DNA from: Actinomycetota bacterium
GTDB lineage: Bacteria; Actinomycetota; Actinomycetes; S36-B12; UBA5976
NCBI GenBank assembly: GCA_947373075.1
Contig: CANBWF010000014.1
Location: forward strand, 1 to 19,157
DNA: 19,157 nt
Direction of reading: 5' to 3'
Positions within the stretch are counted from its first letter, which is position 1, and each line of letters opens with the position of its first letter. A model generated the notes under the pieces. The model was given only the letters and a program-made list of their open reading frames with translations, was not told where the DNA came from and did no database searches. The translations under genes were made by a program, and so were the position numbers. Below, one piece after another: positions 1 to 8,730 of the stretch.

Positions 1-606
1 TGTGTATTTTTCGCTGCAGGAGCTAAGTCGGATGCTCAGGCATTATTAGGCGCAGTTCGCCTGGAAGTCGGACATCGTTGCGGATTAATTAATGAAGACG
101 AATGGTCGTTCCTGTGGGTTGTCGATGCACCTATGTTTGAACGCACCGACGACGGAGGCTGGACTGCTGTTCATCACCCATTCACTTCACCAAATGACGA
201 ATGGCTCGGTAATTTTGAATCGGCACCAGATCAAGCTCTTGCTTGGGCGTACGACATCGTCTGTAACGGCAATGAAATTGGTGGAGGTTCAATTCGTATT
301 CACCAGCAGGATGTACAGCAACGTGTTTTCAGTTTGCTTGGTTTAAGTGAAGAGGAAGCTCAAGATAAGTTCGGCTTCTTACTTGATGCATTTGCTTTCG
401 GTCCGCCACCACACGGCGGCATCGCATTCGGGTGGGACCGCATCTGCATGTTGCTCACCGGTGCGACAAGTTTGCGTGACGTCATTGCCTTCCCGAAGAC
501 GGGTGCAGGCTTTGACCCACTGACAAGTGCGCCAACTCCGATTACTGACCAGCAACGCACTGAAGCTGGAATAGATGTAGATCCATTTGCCGAAGAGGCA
601 AAGTAG
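1..606 (+). CDS. aspS: Aspartyl-tRNA synthetase, C-terminal part (cut by window edge)
   Basis: The open frame runs from base 1 to a TAG at 604-606, so about 201 C-terminal residues of a protein that is usually near 590 are present. The enzyme is a class II aminoacyl-tRNA synthetase that attaches Asp (in some lineages also to tRNA-Asn) in the cytoplasm. Visible family signatures are FLWVVDAPMFE, the catalytic-core segment HHPFTSPND, and class II motif 3 near the end as GGIAFGWDRICMLL with its ATP-binding Arg, followed by the typical ending DVIAFPKT. The N-terminal anticodon-binding domain and motifs 1 and 2 lie outside the window. The next gene, rarA, starts six bases after the stop and probably belongs to the same transcript. 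Identification is firm; whether it charges Asp only cannot be judged from this part. Confidence 0.96.
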   Translation, partial: CVFFAAGAKSDAQALLGAVRLEVGHRCGLINEDEWSFLWVVDAPMFERTDDGGWTAVHHPFTSPNDEWLGNFESAPDQALAWAYDIVCNGNEIGGGSIRIHQQDVQQRVFSLLGLSEEEAQDKFGFLLDAFAFGPPPHGGIAFGWDRICMLLTGATSLRDVIAFPKTGAGFDPLTSAPTPITDQQRTEAGIDVDPFAEEAK

Positions 607-612
607 GTTTCA

Positions 613-1926
613 GTGTCCTCACTGTTTGGCCAAGGGGAAAGTCACTCGCCGTTAGCGGCGCGGATGCGACCTCGCAGCCTAGATGAAGTCATTGGGCAGA
701 AGCATCTACTTGGTGAACACAGTCCGCTGCGTCGGCTGCTAACGAATCCAACGCAGAATCCGACTTCGATTATCCTTTGGGGTCCGCCAGGAACGGGCAA
801 GACAACACTCGCAGGGTTAGTTGCCCAAGCTGGAAGCGCAGCGTTTGTCGAGCTCTCGGCAATCTCAGCTGGTATCAAAGATGTACGTGATGCCATTGAA
901 CATGCCAAGTCGCAGCGTGATTTCTATGGCACTACAACTGTGCTTTTCATTGATGAGGTCCACCGATTCAATAAGACTCAGCAAGATGCTTTACTTCCAG
1001 CTGTTGAGAATGGTTGGGTCACTCTGATAGCCGCAACAACTGAGAATCCATCTTTTAGCGTGGTCTCGCCGTTGCTCTCTCGCTCGTTGGTGTTTGCAGT
1101 CACAAGTTTGTCCGATGAGGACATTGAGGATCTACTATTACGTGCTGCTACATCAGCTAACGGACTAAACGGCGCGGTACAGATTGATGATGATGCCGTC
1201 AGTAACATTGTTCGACTTTGCGGCGGAGATGCGCGACGCGCGCTCACCATTTTGGATGCGTGTTCAAGTGCCGTGATATCCGATGGCCGAACTCAGGTCA
1301 CGGTGGAGGATGTAGCCACAGCTTCATCGCAGAATGTTGTGCGTTACGACAAAGATGGAACACAACACTACGACGTGATTAGCGCGTTCATTAAAAGTGT
1401 GCGTGGATCCGATGCCGATGCTGCTGTTCATTATTTGGCTCGAATGCTGGACGCTGGTGAAGATCCGAGATTCATTGCCAGGAGGCTAATGATTTTGGCT
1501 AGTGAAGATATAGGTTTGGCCGACAGCACAATGCTGCCTTTAGCTACAGCCGCAGCTCAAACAGTTGCCTTGATTGGTATGCCAGAGGCTCGGATTACCC
1601 TCGCCCACGCCACGATTGCGTTGGCACTTGCGCCAAAATCTAACAGTGCTTACTTGGCAATAAATGCTGCGTTATCTGACATTCATACTGGATCAATCGG
1701 CGAGGTACCCGGACCGCTGCGGGATAGTCAATATTCAAAAACTGCAGATACGCGAAACACTGATAAGTATGTCTATCCGCACGACTTGGCCGAAGGAATC
1801 GCAAGTCAACAGTATTTGCCGGATGCGCTAGCCGAACGGGATTACTATCGTCCGACTAGTCGAGGAGCCGAGAACGGTCTTGGTGCCTTGTGGTCGAAAA
1901 TCCGCTCAATGCTTGGGCGTAAGTAG
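613..1926 (+). CDS. rarA: Replication-associated recombination protein A (RarA/MgsA AAA+ ATPase)
   Basis: 437-residue AAA+ ATPase of the RarA/MgsA/WRNIP1 family, related to clamp-loader and RuvB subunits, which acts at stalled replication forks. Walker A is GPPGTGKTT at residues 57-65, Walker B is LFIDEVHRFN at 111-120, sensor 1 is TTEN at 142-145, an arginine-finger-like Arg follows in LLSRS near 157, and the sensor 2 region is GGDARRALTILD. The C-terminal half has the family's tetramerisation region, including YDVISAFIKSVRGSD, ASEDIGLAD and the late YVYPHD motif. Length is normal for the family. The start is GTG; TAGG at the aspS stop lies five bases ahead and can serve as ribosome binding site, implying coupling with aspS. 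The same order (rarA then alaS) occurs in mycobacteria. Confidence 0.96.
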   Translation: MSSLFGQGESHSPLAARMRPRSLDEVIGQKHLLGEHSPLRRLLTNPTQNPTSIILWGPPGTGKTTLAGLVAQAGSAAFVELSAISAGIKDVRDAIEHAKSQRDFYGTTTVLFIDEVHRFNKTQQDALLPAVENGWVTLIAATTENPSFSVVSPLLSRSLVFAVTSLSDEDIEDLLLRAATSANGLNGAVQIDDDAVSNIVRLCGGDARRALTILDACSSAVISDGRTQVTVEDVATASSQNVVRYDKDGTQHYDVISAFIKSVRGSDADAAVHYLARMLDAGEDPRFIARRLMILASEDIGLADSTMLPLATAAAQTVALIGMPEARITLAHATIALALAPKSNSAYLAINAALSDIHTGSIGEVPGPLRDSQYSKTADTRNTDKYVYPHDLAEGIASQQYLPDALAERDYYRPTSRGAENGLGALWSKIRSMLGRK

Positions 1927-1985
1927 GCATTCATCTCGGCATTGGCTAGGGTTTAGGTTAAACATCACTACCTGAAAGGGAACTT

Positions 1986-4646
1986 GTGGATTCCGCCGAC
2001 ATTCGACAACGGTTTTTGGACTATTTCGCTCGTAATGGGCACACAGTTGTCCCAAGTGCGAGTTTGATACTTGATGATCCAACCCTGTTGTTCATTAATG
2101 CAGGAATGGTTCCGTTCAAACCTTATTTCTTGGGTGAAGCTACGCCACCGTACGCGCGAGCCACAAGCGTGCAGAAGTGCGTGCGAACATTAGACATCGA
2201 TGAAGTCGGGAAAACTACTCGGCATGCCTCGTTCTTTCAGATGTGTGGAAACTTCTCGTTTGGTGATTATTTCAAGCGCGAAGCTATTCCGTTTGCTTGG
2301 GAACTTCTAACTTCATCAGTTGCTGATGGTGGATATGGTTTCCCAGAAGACAAACTCTGGGTAACTGTCTACTTAGACGATGACGAGAGTGTCGATATTT
2401 GGCACAAACAAGTCGGTGTTCCGATGGAACGTATCCAACGTCGCGATATGGCAGACAACTTCTGGTCCATGGGTGTACCTGGTCCTTGTGGCCCATGTTC
2501 GGAAATCTATTATGACCGCGGTCCAGAGCATGGTCGCGAAGGCGGACCAATCGCCGATGAAAACCGGTATTTAGAAGTTTGGAATTTAGTGTTCATGCAA
2601 TATGAACGCGGCGATGGTCCTGGCAAAGAGGGATACCCAATTCTGGGCGAACTGCCAGCTAAGAATATCGACACTGGCATGGGCCTCGAGCGCATGGCTG
2701 CGTTGCTCCAAGGTGTCGACAACATTTATGAAATCGATACCACCAAGGTAATTCTTGATCGGGCCAGCCTAGTTAGTGGGCAAAAGTACGGTGTTGATCC
2801 TCGTGCTGATATCGCTCTGCGCGTGATAGCCGATCACTCCCGCACTTGTGCCTTCATGATCGCCGATGGTGTCCTACCAGGCAACGAAGGACGCGGATAT
2901 GTCTTGCGCCGCATCCTTCGCCGAGTTGTCCGCAACATGCGCCTAATTGGTGGCCAAGATCTCGCAATGGCAGAACTTATAGATGCCACTATTTTGTCGA
3001 TGGCCGCTCAGTATCCAGAGTTGGCAAGCGAACGCGGGCGAATCGTTTCCGTAGCAGTTGCTGAAGAGGAAACGTTCTTACAAACGTTGGAACGCGGTAC
3101 ATCAATGTTTGATGTGGCTGTTAAGGAACTTAAGTCAGCAGGTTCTGCACAACTTTCTGGCGACTCAGCATTTGCTCTGCATGACACTTTCGGTTTCCCG
3201 ATTGACTTGACCCTAGAGATGGCAACTGAGCAGGGTATATCTGTCGATGAAGATGGCTTCCGTCGTTTGATGCAAGAGCAGCGCTCTCGAGCAAAGGCTG
3301 ACGCACAAGCCCGTAAGAGTGGGGTAGCAGCCGTCACTTTGTATCGCGACATCATGAACTCAGCTGGTGTAACCGAATTCACTGGCTACACGGATGTCGA
3401 ATCTGAGTCTCAGATTGCCGGTCTAATCGTCGACGGCGTAGATGTTCAGGCTGCGCAAGAAGGGCAAGACGTAGAAGTTGTTCTTTCCCGCACCGCTTTC
3501 TACGCCGAAAACGGTGGTCAGCTTGGTGATCATGGAAAGATTACTTTGGATGATGGCACCGTTGTCGAAATCAACGATGTGCAAACACCAGTACCAGGCT
3601 TATTTGTTCATCGTGGTCGAGTGTTAACCGGCTCTTTGTCAGTCGGAAATCATGCGGTGACTCATGTAGATGTAGAGCGCAGACTTGCTATCTCACGTGC
3701 GCACACTGCAACACACATGGTGCACAAAGCCTTCCGCGAAGCGTTAGGTGAAACTGCTACCCAAATGGGTTCCGAAAACTCACCTGGTCGTCTGCGTTTT
3801 GATTTCCCAAGTAGCGGAGCAGTACCGGGTTCTGTTCTTGCTGATGTGGAAGCCCGTGTTAACGAAATTCTTATCCAAGACTTGCTGGTAACTGCTGAAT
3901 ACATGACTCAGGCACAGGCTCGTGAAACGGGTGCAATGGCTCTATTCGGTGAAAAATATGGCGATCAAGTCCGAGTTGTCAGTGTTGGCGATTGGGCCCG
4001 CGAGCTTTGTGGAGGCACGCATACTTCAACGTCAGGTCAACTGGGTATCGTCACATTCCTTTCCGAGAGTTCAATCGGTGCCGGCGTTCGACGTATTGAG
4101 GCGCTAGTTGGAGCGGACGCTTACCGATTCCTTGCCCGTGAACATCACCTGGTAAATCAGTTGACTGAGATCATGAAGGCACGACCTGAAGAATTAGTCG
4201 ATCGTGTTGGATCTACTCTCGAGCGTCTAAAGAACGCTGAGCGAGACATCGCTAAAGCTCGACGTCTGGCGCTTATGAACGACATTGCTGGCTTAGTAGG
4301 CGAGCCAATGAAAATTGGCGATACTCACCTTTACCGATTTACTGCTCCTGCTGGCACTGAAGCTAGTGAGTTGCGCGATATCGTCACCTCAGCCAAATCA
4401 GATCTTAAATCGAATAACAACGTGGTTGTTGCTGCGTGTGTGCAGGCTGACAAGGTTTCAGTTGTAGTTTCAACGGATAGCGCTGCTCGCGATAGTGGCG
4501 TCTCCGCGCAGAAGGTTATCGCTAAAGTGCTGTCTGCTATCGACGGACGTGGCGGCGGTAACGCTGAGATGGCACAGGGCGCAGGCGCAAATATTTCCGC
4601 TCTAGACGCAGCTTTGACCGCGCTCTCAGGTGGTTTGCTTGACTGA
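1986..4646 (+). CDS. alaS: Alanyl-tRNA synthetase
   Basis: 886 residues, full length for a bacterial AlaRS. It charges tRNA-Ala in the cytoplasm and edits Ser/Gly mischarging. The class II catalytic core is at the N-terminus (FINAGMVPFKPYFLG at 37-50, SVQKCVRTLDIDEVGKT at 61-77, then HASFFQMCGNFSFGDYF). The editing domain carries the zinc-site motifs HTATH (573-577) and CGGTH (675-679), so editing should be intact. A C-terminal DHHA1-like domain ends with GGGNAEMAQGAG. The GTG start at 1986 is decided by GAAAGGG at 1974-1980, five bases upstream. The 59-base gap before it is one of the few real spaces in this half of the window and may hold a promoter (TAGGTT at 1954-1959 is a weak -10 candidate), but no clear -35 is visible. 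Confidence 0.98.
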   Translation: MDSADIRQRFLDYFARNGHTVVPSASLILDDPTLLFINAGMVPFKPYFLGEATPPYARATSVQKCVRTLDIDEVGKTTRHASFFQMCGNFSFGDYFKREAIPFAWELLTSSVADGGYGFPEDKLWVTVYLDDDESVDIWHKQVGVPMERIQRRDMADNFWSMGVPGPCGPCSEIYYDRGPEHGREGGPIADENRYLEVWNLVFMQYERGDGPGKEGYPILGELPAKNIDTGMGLERMAALLQGVDNIYEIDTTKVILDRASLVSGQKYGVDPRADIALRVIADHSRTCAFMIADGVLPGNEGRGYVLRRILRRVVRNMRLIGGQDLAMAELIDATILSMAAQYPELASERGRIVSVAVAEEETFLQTLERGTSMFDVAVKELKSAGSAQLSGDSAFALHDTFGFPIDLTLEMATEQGISVDEDGFRRLMQEQRSRAKADAQARKSGVAAVTLYRDIMNSAGVTEFTGYTDVESESQIAGLIVDGVDVQAAQEGQDVEVVLSRTAFYAENGGQLGDHGKITLDDGTVVEINDVQTPVPGLFVHRGRVLTGSLSVGNHAVTHVDVERRLAISRAHTATHMVHKAFREALGETATQMGSENSPGRLRFDFPSSGAVPGSVLADVEARVNEILIQDLLVTAEYMTQAQARETGAMALFGEKYGDQVRVVSVGDWARELCGGTHTSTSGQLGIVTFLSESSIGAGVRRIEALVGADAYRFLAREHHLVNQLTEIMKARPEELVDRVGSTLERLKNAERDIAKARRLALMNDIAGLVGEPMKIGDTHLYRFTAPAGTEASELRDIVTSAKSDLKSNNNVVVAACVQADKVSVVVSTDSAARDSGVSAQKVIAKVLSAIDGRGGGNAEMAQGAGANISALDAALTALSGGLLD

Positions 4647-5115
4647 GCGGCCACGCTCCGGAGTGCGACTCTGTTTCGATGTGGGCCAAGTACGCATCGG
4701 AGTTGCGAAGTGCGATAGGGATCAAATTCTTTCGCTGCCCGTTATGACCTTGCAAGTAGATGATCAGACAAACGCAAAAGTTGCCGAACTAATTTCAGAA
4801 ATTGAACCTGCGGCAATTTATGTAGGACTACCGATTAATTTGCATGGCAAGAACACTCAGTCAACAGAGTTCGCCATCGCTTTTGCCGAGACACTTGCCA
4901 AAATGCTTGACGCTACAAATGCTGATGTCGCAATTCGACTGATAGATGAGCGACTATCCACTAGCAGCGCACTTGGGTCATTGCGAGATAGCGGTAAATC
5001 AGCAAAAGAGTCGAAGGGTTTAGTTGACCAAGCTGCTGCCGTTGAGATTTTGGAACTCGCTCTTGCTATTGAAAAACGCACCGACGCGTTGGCAGGAACC
5101 GAAATCCCGCAATAG
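4639..5115 (+). CDS. ruvX: Holliday junction resolvase-like RuvX/YqgF
   Basis: RuvX/YqgF family protein with RNase H-like fold, about 158 residues, implicated in 16S rRNA 5' maturation and formerly proposed as a Holliday junction resolvase. Family motifs are FDVGQVRIGVAKCD (first catalytic Asp), YVGLPINLHGK, DERLSTSSA (second acidic site) and the C-terminal VDQAAAVEIL. I chose TTG at 4639 because AGGTGG at 4628-4633 sits five bases ahead. An in-frame GTG at 4630 is possible but has no ribosome binding site. Either way the start lies inside the alaS end, so translation is likely coupled. The alaS-ruvX-mltG-aroE order is conserved in Actinobacteria, which supports the call. Confidence 0.93.
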   Translation: MTERPRSGVRLCFDVGQVRIGVAKCDRDQILSLPVMTLQVDDQTNAKVAELISEIEPAAIYVGLPINLHGKNTQSTEFAIAFAETLAKMLDATNADVAIRLIDERLSTSSALGSLRDSGKSAKESKGLVDQAAAVEILELALAIEKRTDALAGTEIPQ

Positions 5116-5121
5116 TACAAG

Positions 5122-5127
5122 TAGCCT
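5122..5127 (+). promoter_or_regulatory. Candidate -10 box TAGCCT for leaderless mltG transcript
   Basis: TAGCCT is followed by exactly six bases and then the GTG start of mltG. There is no Shine-Dalgarno sequence in front of that GTG. This fits a leaderless mRNA whose 5' end is the start codon, a common arrangement in Actinobacteria. No good -35 box is seen. The inference gains weight because four other starts in the window have the same geometry. Confidence 0.45.
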
Positions 5128-5133
5128 AGAAGT

Positions 5134-6201
5134 GTGAGCATAGACGAAGACTTCACCATAGTCGCGAAACGAAACAAGACTCCGATCGTGGTTGCAGCGA
5201 TTTGCGTGGTCTTGCTATTAGTTAGTTTCGTAATTGTCCGCAAGATTTTGCCACCTGCTGATTTCACTGGTCCGGCCACCGGCTCGGTCAAAGTTAAAAT
5301 TCAAAAAGGCGACTCCTTAGCAGTAATCGCAAATACGCTAAAAACAGGCGGAGTAATTTCTTCTGTAGACCGCTTGGTGAACCTTTGTAAATCTGAGCCC
5401 AAATGCAACAAGTTGCAACCAGGAACATACAAATTGGGCACTGGTATTCCAGTGAAACTGGCGTTATCGGAACTTCTGAATCCGGCCTACAAAATTTACG
5501 ACGGTTTACTTATTCGAGAAGGATTACGCAGTAGTGAGGTAGTAACACTCCTGTCGGAGAAAACGGGAATACCTGCGACCGAATTCGAGAAAATTATTAA
5601 GCACCCGCAACAACTTGGTTTACCAAGTTGGGCAGATGGACATGTTGAAGGATTCCTGTTTCCAGCAACTTATGACATACCTACAGATGCAAAGCCATTG
5701 CAGATTCTGCAGCAGATGGTTGGCACCGCAGTTCGTGAATTCAAATCAGCAAAATTGATTATTCGAGCGAAAGCTCTTGAGTTAACACCGATTCAACTTC
5801 TCACGATTGCATCCATCACTCAGGCCGAATCTCACCCACGTGATTTCAATAAAGTGGCCCGAGTAATTTTAAATCGCTTGTCTGCTCCCATGCGCCTGCA
5901 AATGGATTCGACGGTTGCATACGGACTAAATAGAAAGCAAGTAATACTCTCCACCGCTGATTTGGCTAAAGATACGCCGTACAACACCTACATCCACGAT
6001 GGTTTACCACCTGGTCCAATTAATAGTCCGGGTATTGCCGCGATAGAAGCGATCAGCAATCCAGCGCAAGGGAACTGGCTGTATTTCATTACAGTTGACC
6101 TAGATACTCAGGAGACCAAGTTCACAGACTCGTACACGCAGTTTATGCAGTACAAAGATGAGTTCTTGAGTTTCTGTTCAAGTCACCCAGGAAGTTGTTG
6201 A
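5134..6201 (+). CDS. mltG: Endolytic murein transglycosylase MltG (YceG family)
   Basis: 355 residues, MltG/YceG family, a membrane-anchored lytic transglycosylase that cuts nascent peptidoglycan strands outside the cell membrane. A short cytoplasmic N-terminus is followed by one transmembrane helix at about residues 17-39, a LysM-like segment (KIQKGDSLAVIANTL, 56-69), and the catalytic YceG domain. Signature pieces are VEGFLFPATYDIP (171-183), ASITQAESHPRDFNKVA with the presumed catalytic Glu232, LQMDSTVAYGL, and PYNTYIHDGLPPGPI. GTG at 5134 has no Shine-Dalgarno but a -10-like box six bases ahead. A later start would remove the membrane anchor. It probably shares a transcript with aroE, which starts one base after its stop. 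Confidence 0.95.
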   Translation: MSIDEDFTIVAKRNKTPIVVAAICVVLLLVSFVIVRKILPPADFTGPATGSVKVKIQKGDSLAVIANTLKTGGVISSVDRLVNLCKSEPKCNKLQPGTYKLGTGIPVKLALSELLNPAYKIYDGLLIREGLRSSEVVTLLSEKTGIPATEFEKIIKHPQQLGLPSWADGHVEGFLFPATYDIPTDAKPLQILQQMVGTAVREFKSAKLIIRAKALELTPIQLLTIASITQAESHPRDFNKVARVILNRLSAPMRLQMDSTVAYGLNRKQVILSTADLAKDTPYNTYIHDGLPPGPINSPGIAAIEAISNPAQGNWLYFITVDLDTQETKFTDSYTQFMQYKDEFLSFCSSHPGSC

Positions 6202-6202
6202 A

Positions 6203-7000
6203 ATGAAAGCAGCAGTTTTAGGTAAACCTATTTCTCATTCGCTCTCTCCGATTTTGCACAATGCGGGTTACCAGGCACAAGGATTGCCACACACTTACGA
6301 ACGCCATGAAGTTGATGAATCCGGTTTGGGTAAGTTCGTGCAAGACCTTGATTCAGATTGGATGGGTCTGTCGCTAACTATGCCGCTAAAAGTTGCAGCA
6401 TTCGGAGTAGTAGATGTGCTAACTCCACTGGTAGAGATCTCCGGTTCAATCAATACTTTGGTATTGGGTGAGCAGATAGTTGGTTACAACACTGACATCT
6501 ACGGCATTCTGCAGGCGTGCGATGAAGTTGGACTAGTGAGCCCGCAATCTTGCACAATCATTGGTTCAGGTGCCACCGCAAGGTCAGCAATCGTCTCTGC
6601 CCGAGAAATGGGTATCACGCAGATCGAGTTGCTGGCCCGAAATTCACAAGCAATAGTCGAATGTGATGCCATAGCAAACGAGTTGGGGATAACTCTGATC
6701 GCTCCAGCTATTGATGAGTCACAATGGCACCGAAGCGATTTAGTAATTAATACAACACCTGCAAATGTGGCCGATCTGCTTTTGCCAGAGGTCGAAGCAG
6801 TAAAGGGTTTGCTACTGGATGTGATCTACCATCCGTGGCCCACTCAAATTGCGAGTCGCTGGCAAGACGCAGGGGGAGCGATTTGTCCAGGTTATTTGAT
6901 GCTGTTACATCAGGCTGCTGCCCAGTACGAACTTTTCACTGGAATAGAAGCGCCGATCACGCAGATGCGTGCCGCACTTATGGATGCTCTAGCAAGTTAG
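6203..7000 (+). CDS. aroE: Shikimate dehydrogenase
   Basis: 265 residues. It reduces 3-dehydroshikimate to shikimate with NADPH, the fourth step of chorismate synthesis. Substrate-binding residues are seen in GKPISHSLSP (7-16); the catalytic pair is Lys63 (in SLTMPLK) and Asp98 (in GYNTDIYG). The Rossmann glycine loop is IGSGATARSA (120-129), followed by LLARN where many AroE proteins have an Asn-Arg-Thr cofactor clamp, so the NADPH-binding details may differ. The C-terminal GYLMLLHQAAAQYELFTG is typical. ATG at 6203 has AGGAAG at 6189-6194 inside the mltG end. The gene is separated from the other aro genes only by the prepilin peptidase gene, as in other Actinobacteria. Confidence 0.96.
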   Translation: MKAAVLGKPISHSLSPILHNAGYQAQGLPHTYERHEVDESGLGKFVQDLDSDWMGLSLTMPLKVAAFGVVDVLTPLVEISGSINTLVLGEQIVGYNTDIYGILQACDEVGLVSPQSCTIIGSGATARSAIVSAREMGITQIELLARNSQAIVECDAIANELGITLIAPAIDESQWHRSDLVINTTPANVADLLLPEVEAVKGLLLDVIYHPWPTQIASRWQDAGGAICPGYLMLLHQAAAQYELFTGIEAPITQMRAALMDALAS

Positions 7001-7025
7001 CTGTCACCGAATCTGAGGACACATT

Positions 7026-7505
7026 ATGAGTGCCTCTTGTCTGGCTCTAATTCCCTTAATTGCGTTCTTGATTTTCGGTTCGACTTCAGTTCTGATTGAT
7101 CTACGCGAGCATCGACTACCAAATAAGTTGACTCTTCGTCTCACGGTTGTCGTATTAGCGTCGCAAACTCTGACTTCAATTGCTTTGGCCAACTGGGCGA
7201 ACTGGCCTGCCATTATCAAGACTGTGCTTTGGTTATTTGGCTCGTTCCTGATTATCTATTTTCTGAGCCGGAACAGTCTTGGCTTTGGCGATGTTAAGTT
7301 TGCGATTCCTTGCGCGTTAGTAATCGGCTGGTACTCCCCAAGCCATTGGGCCGCATTCTTGTGGGTCTCATTTGGATGCGCGGCACTAATTGCAGTGCTC
7401 CTGTGGCTAGTCGGCAGAGCCACTAGTACGAGTGCGATTGCTTTTGGGCCGTTCATGTATTTGGGTGTGCTTATTGTTGCCACTAACGCACTACTGAGTG
7501 GCTAA
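7026..7505 (+). CDS. Short prepilin peptidase (A24 family, peptidase domain only)
   Basis: 159-residue multi-pass membrane protein with the two aspartates of the A24 aspartic peptidases that process type IV prepilins and Flp pilins: Asp25 in IDLREHRLPN and Asp89 in GFGDVKF. Hydrophobic stretches cover most of the remainder. The N-terminal cysteine-rich methyltransferase domain of full PilD is absent, so only leader-peptide cleavage is expected. ATG at 7026 has GAGG at 7015-7018. No pilin, pilus ATPase or Tad gene lies in this window, so its substrate is unknown. A peptidase at this exact place between aroE and aroC is also known in mycobacteria (Rv2551c). Confidence 0.88.
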   Translation: MSASCLALIPLIAFLIFGSTSVLIDLREHRLPNKLTLRLTVVVLASQTLTSIALANWANWPAIIKTVLWLFGSFLIIYFLSRNSLGFGDVKFAIPCALVIGWYSPSHWAAFLWVSFGCAALIAVLLWLVGRATSTSAIAFGPFMYLGVLIVATNALLSG

Positions 7506-7542
7506 TTAGCCTTACACCTATGGAACATGAAACAATAGAGCC

Positions 7543-8730
7543 ATGTTGCGCTGGCTTACTGCGGGAGAATCACACGGACCGTCTCTGACTGCCGTCATTG
7601 AGGGATTGCCAGCGGGTATTGAATTCACGACCCAGGACATCCAGTTTGCACTGGCTCGTCGCCGTCTTGGATTTGGTCGTGGCGCTCGAATGAAATTTGA
7701 ACAGGATGAGGTCACCATCACAGGCGGTGTTCGCCACGGCTTTTCTATGGGTGGCCCGATTGCCATCTCTATCGGTAATTCTGAATGGCCCAAATGGGAC
7801 AAAGTTATGTCAGCGGACCCAATCGATGCATCGGAGTTAGAAAATCTTGCCCGCAACGCTCCTTTGACGCGACCACGCCCAGGACATGCTGATTTAGCTG
7901 GCATGCAAAAGTACGCACTTGATGATGTTCGACCAATTCTTGAACGCGCTAGTGCCCGCGAGACAGCAGCCCGTGTTGCACTTGGTGAAGTAGCCAAGCG
8001 ATTTCTACGCCAGGTCGCCGGAATTGAAGTTTTCAGCCATGTCGTTTCAATCGGCACTGTTGCTACAGATAGTGACGTTGTTCCCTCCTACGCGGACCTA
8101 AACGCGATTGATGACGATCCAGTTCGCTGCTACTCGGCCACAGCAAGCGTTGCCATGCAGAATGAAATCAAGTCGGCTCATGCAGACGGAGACACGCTTG
8201 GCGGCGTAGTTGAAGTGGTGGCCACTGGAGTTCCTGTCGGTTTAGGTTCACATGTGCATTGGGATCGTCGCTTAGATTCACGCCTAGCTGGCGCGCTCAT
8301 GGGTATTCAGGCGATCAAGGGTGTTGAAGTTGGCGATGGTTTCGATGTTGCGCGCCGCCGCGGAAGTCTTGCACATGATGAAATCTTTAATGACGATGGC
8401 GTACTGCGTCGTCATACAGGTCGAAGCGGTGGTACCGAAGGCGGAATGAGCACTGGGGAAGCGCTTCGTGTACGCGCAGCCATGAAACCAATCTCCACTG
8501 TGCCAAAGGCGCTAGCCACCGTGGATGTTTCAACCGGTGAAGCAGCTGTCGCTATTAATCAGCGATCAGATGCTTGCGCAGTTCCAGCTGCAGGTGTGAT
8601 TGCCGAAGCGATGGTAGCGCTCGTTCTTGCCGAAGCTGTTTTGGAAAAATTTGGTGGCGACAACGTAACCGAAACTGCTCGCAATGTACAAGGATTTCTT
8701 GCAAACATTGCGGGTGTCTCTGGTGACTAA
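7543..8730 (+). CDS. aroC: Chorismate synthase
   Basis: 395 residues, the last enzyme of the shikimate pathway. It converts EPSP to chorismate using reduced FMN. Recognisable segments are LTAGESHGPSL (5-15), RRLGFGRGARM, the Arg/Asn-rich RPRPGHADLAGMQKYAL, and the C-terminal GRSGGTEGGMSTGEALRVRA followed by QRSDACAVPAAGVIAEAM. Length and all core motifs are normal. ATG at 7543 has no Shine-Dalgarno in the 37-base gap after the peptidase gene. AACAAT at 7531-7536 sits at the leaderless -10 distance but is a poor match. The 3' end overlaps aroK by 8 bases, which begins a chain of overlapping aro genes. Confidence 0.98.
   Translation: MLRWLTAGESHGPSLTAVIEGLPAGIEFTTQDIQFALARRRLGFGRGARMKFEQDEVTITGGVRHGFSMGGPIAISIGNSEWPKWDKVMSADPIDASELENLARNAPLTRPRPGHADLAGMQKYALDDVRPILERASARETAARVALGEVAKRFLRQVAGIEVFSHVVSIGTVATDSDVVPSYADLNAIDDDPVRCYSATASVAMQNEIKSAHADGDTLGGVVEVVATGVPVGLGSHVHWDRRLDSRLAGALMGIQAIKGVEVGDGFDVARRRGSLAHDEIFNDDGVLRRHTGRSGGTEGGMSTGEALRVRAAMKPISTVPKALATVDVSTGEAAVAINQRSDACAVPAAGVIAEAMVALVLAEAVLEKFGGDNVTETARNVQGFLANIAGVSGD

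Noticed and set aside
6741..6760. Loss of the usual Asn-Arg-Thr cofactor clamp in AroE as a sign of altered cofactor use
   Set aside because: The LLARN form at about residues 143-147 looks like normal variation in actinobacterial AroE; all catalytic residues are present.
8684..8722. Earlier ATG start for aroK
   Set aside because: It would push the P-loop 13 residues further in, lacks a ribosome binding site and overlaps aroC deeply; GTG 8723 has GGGTG at a good distance.
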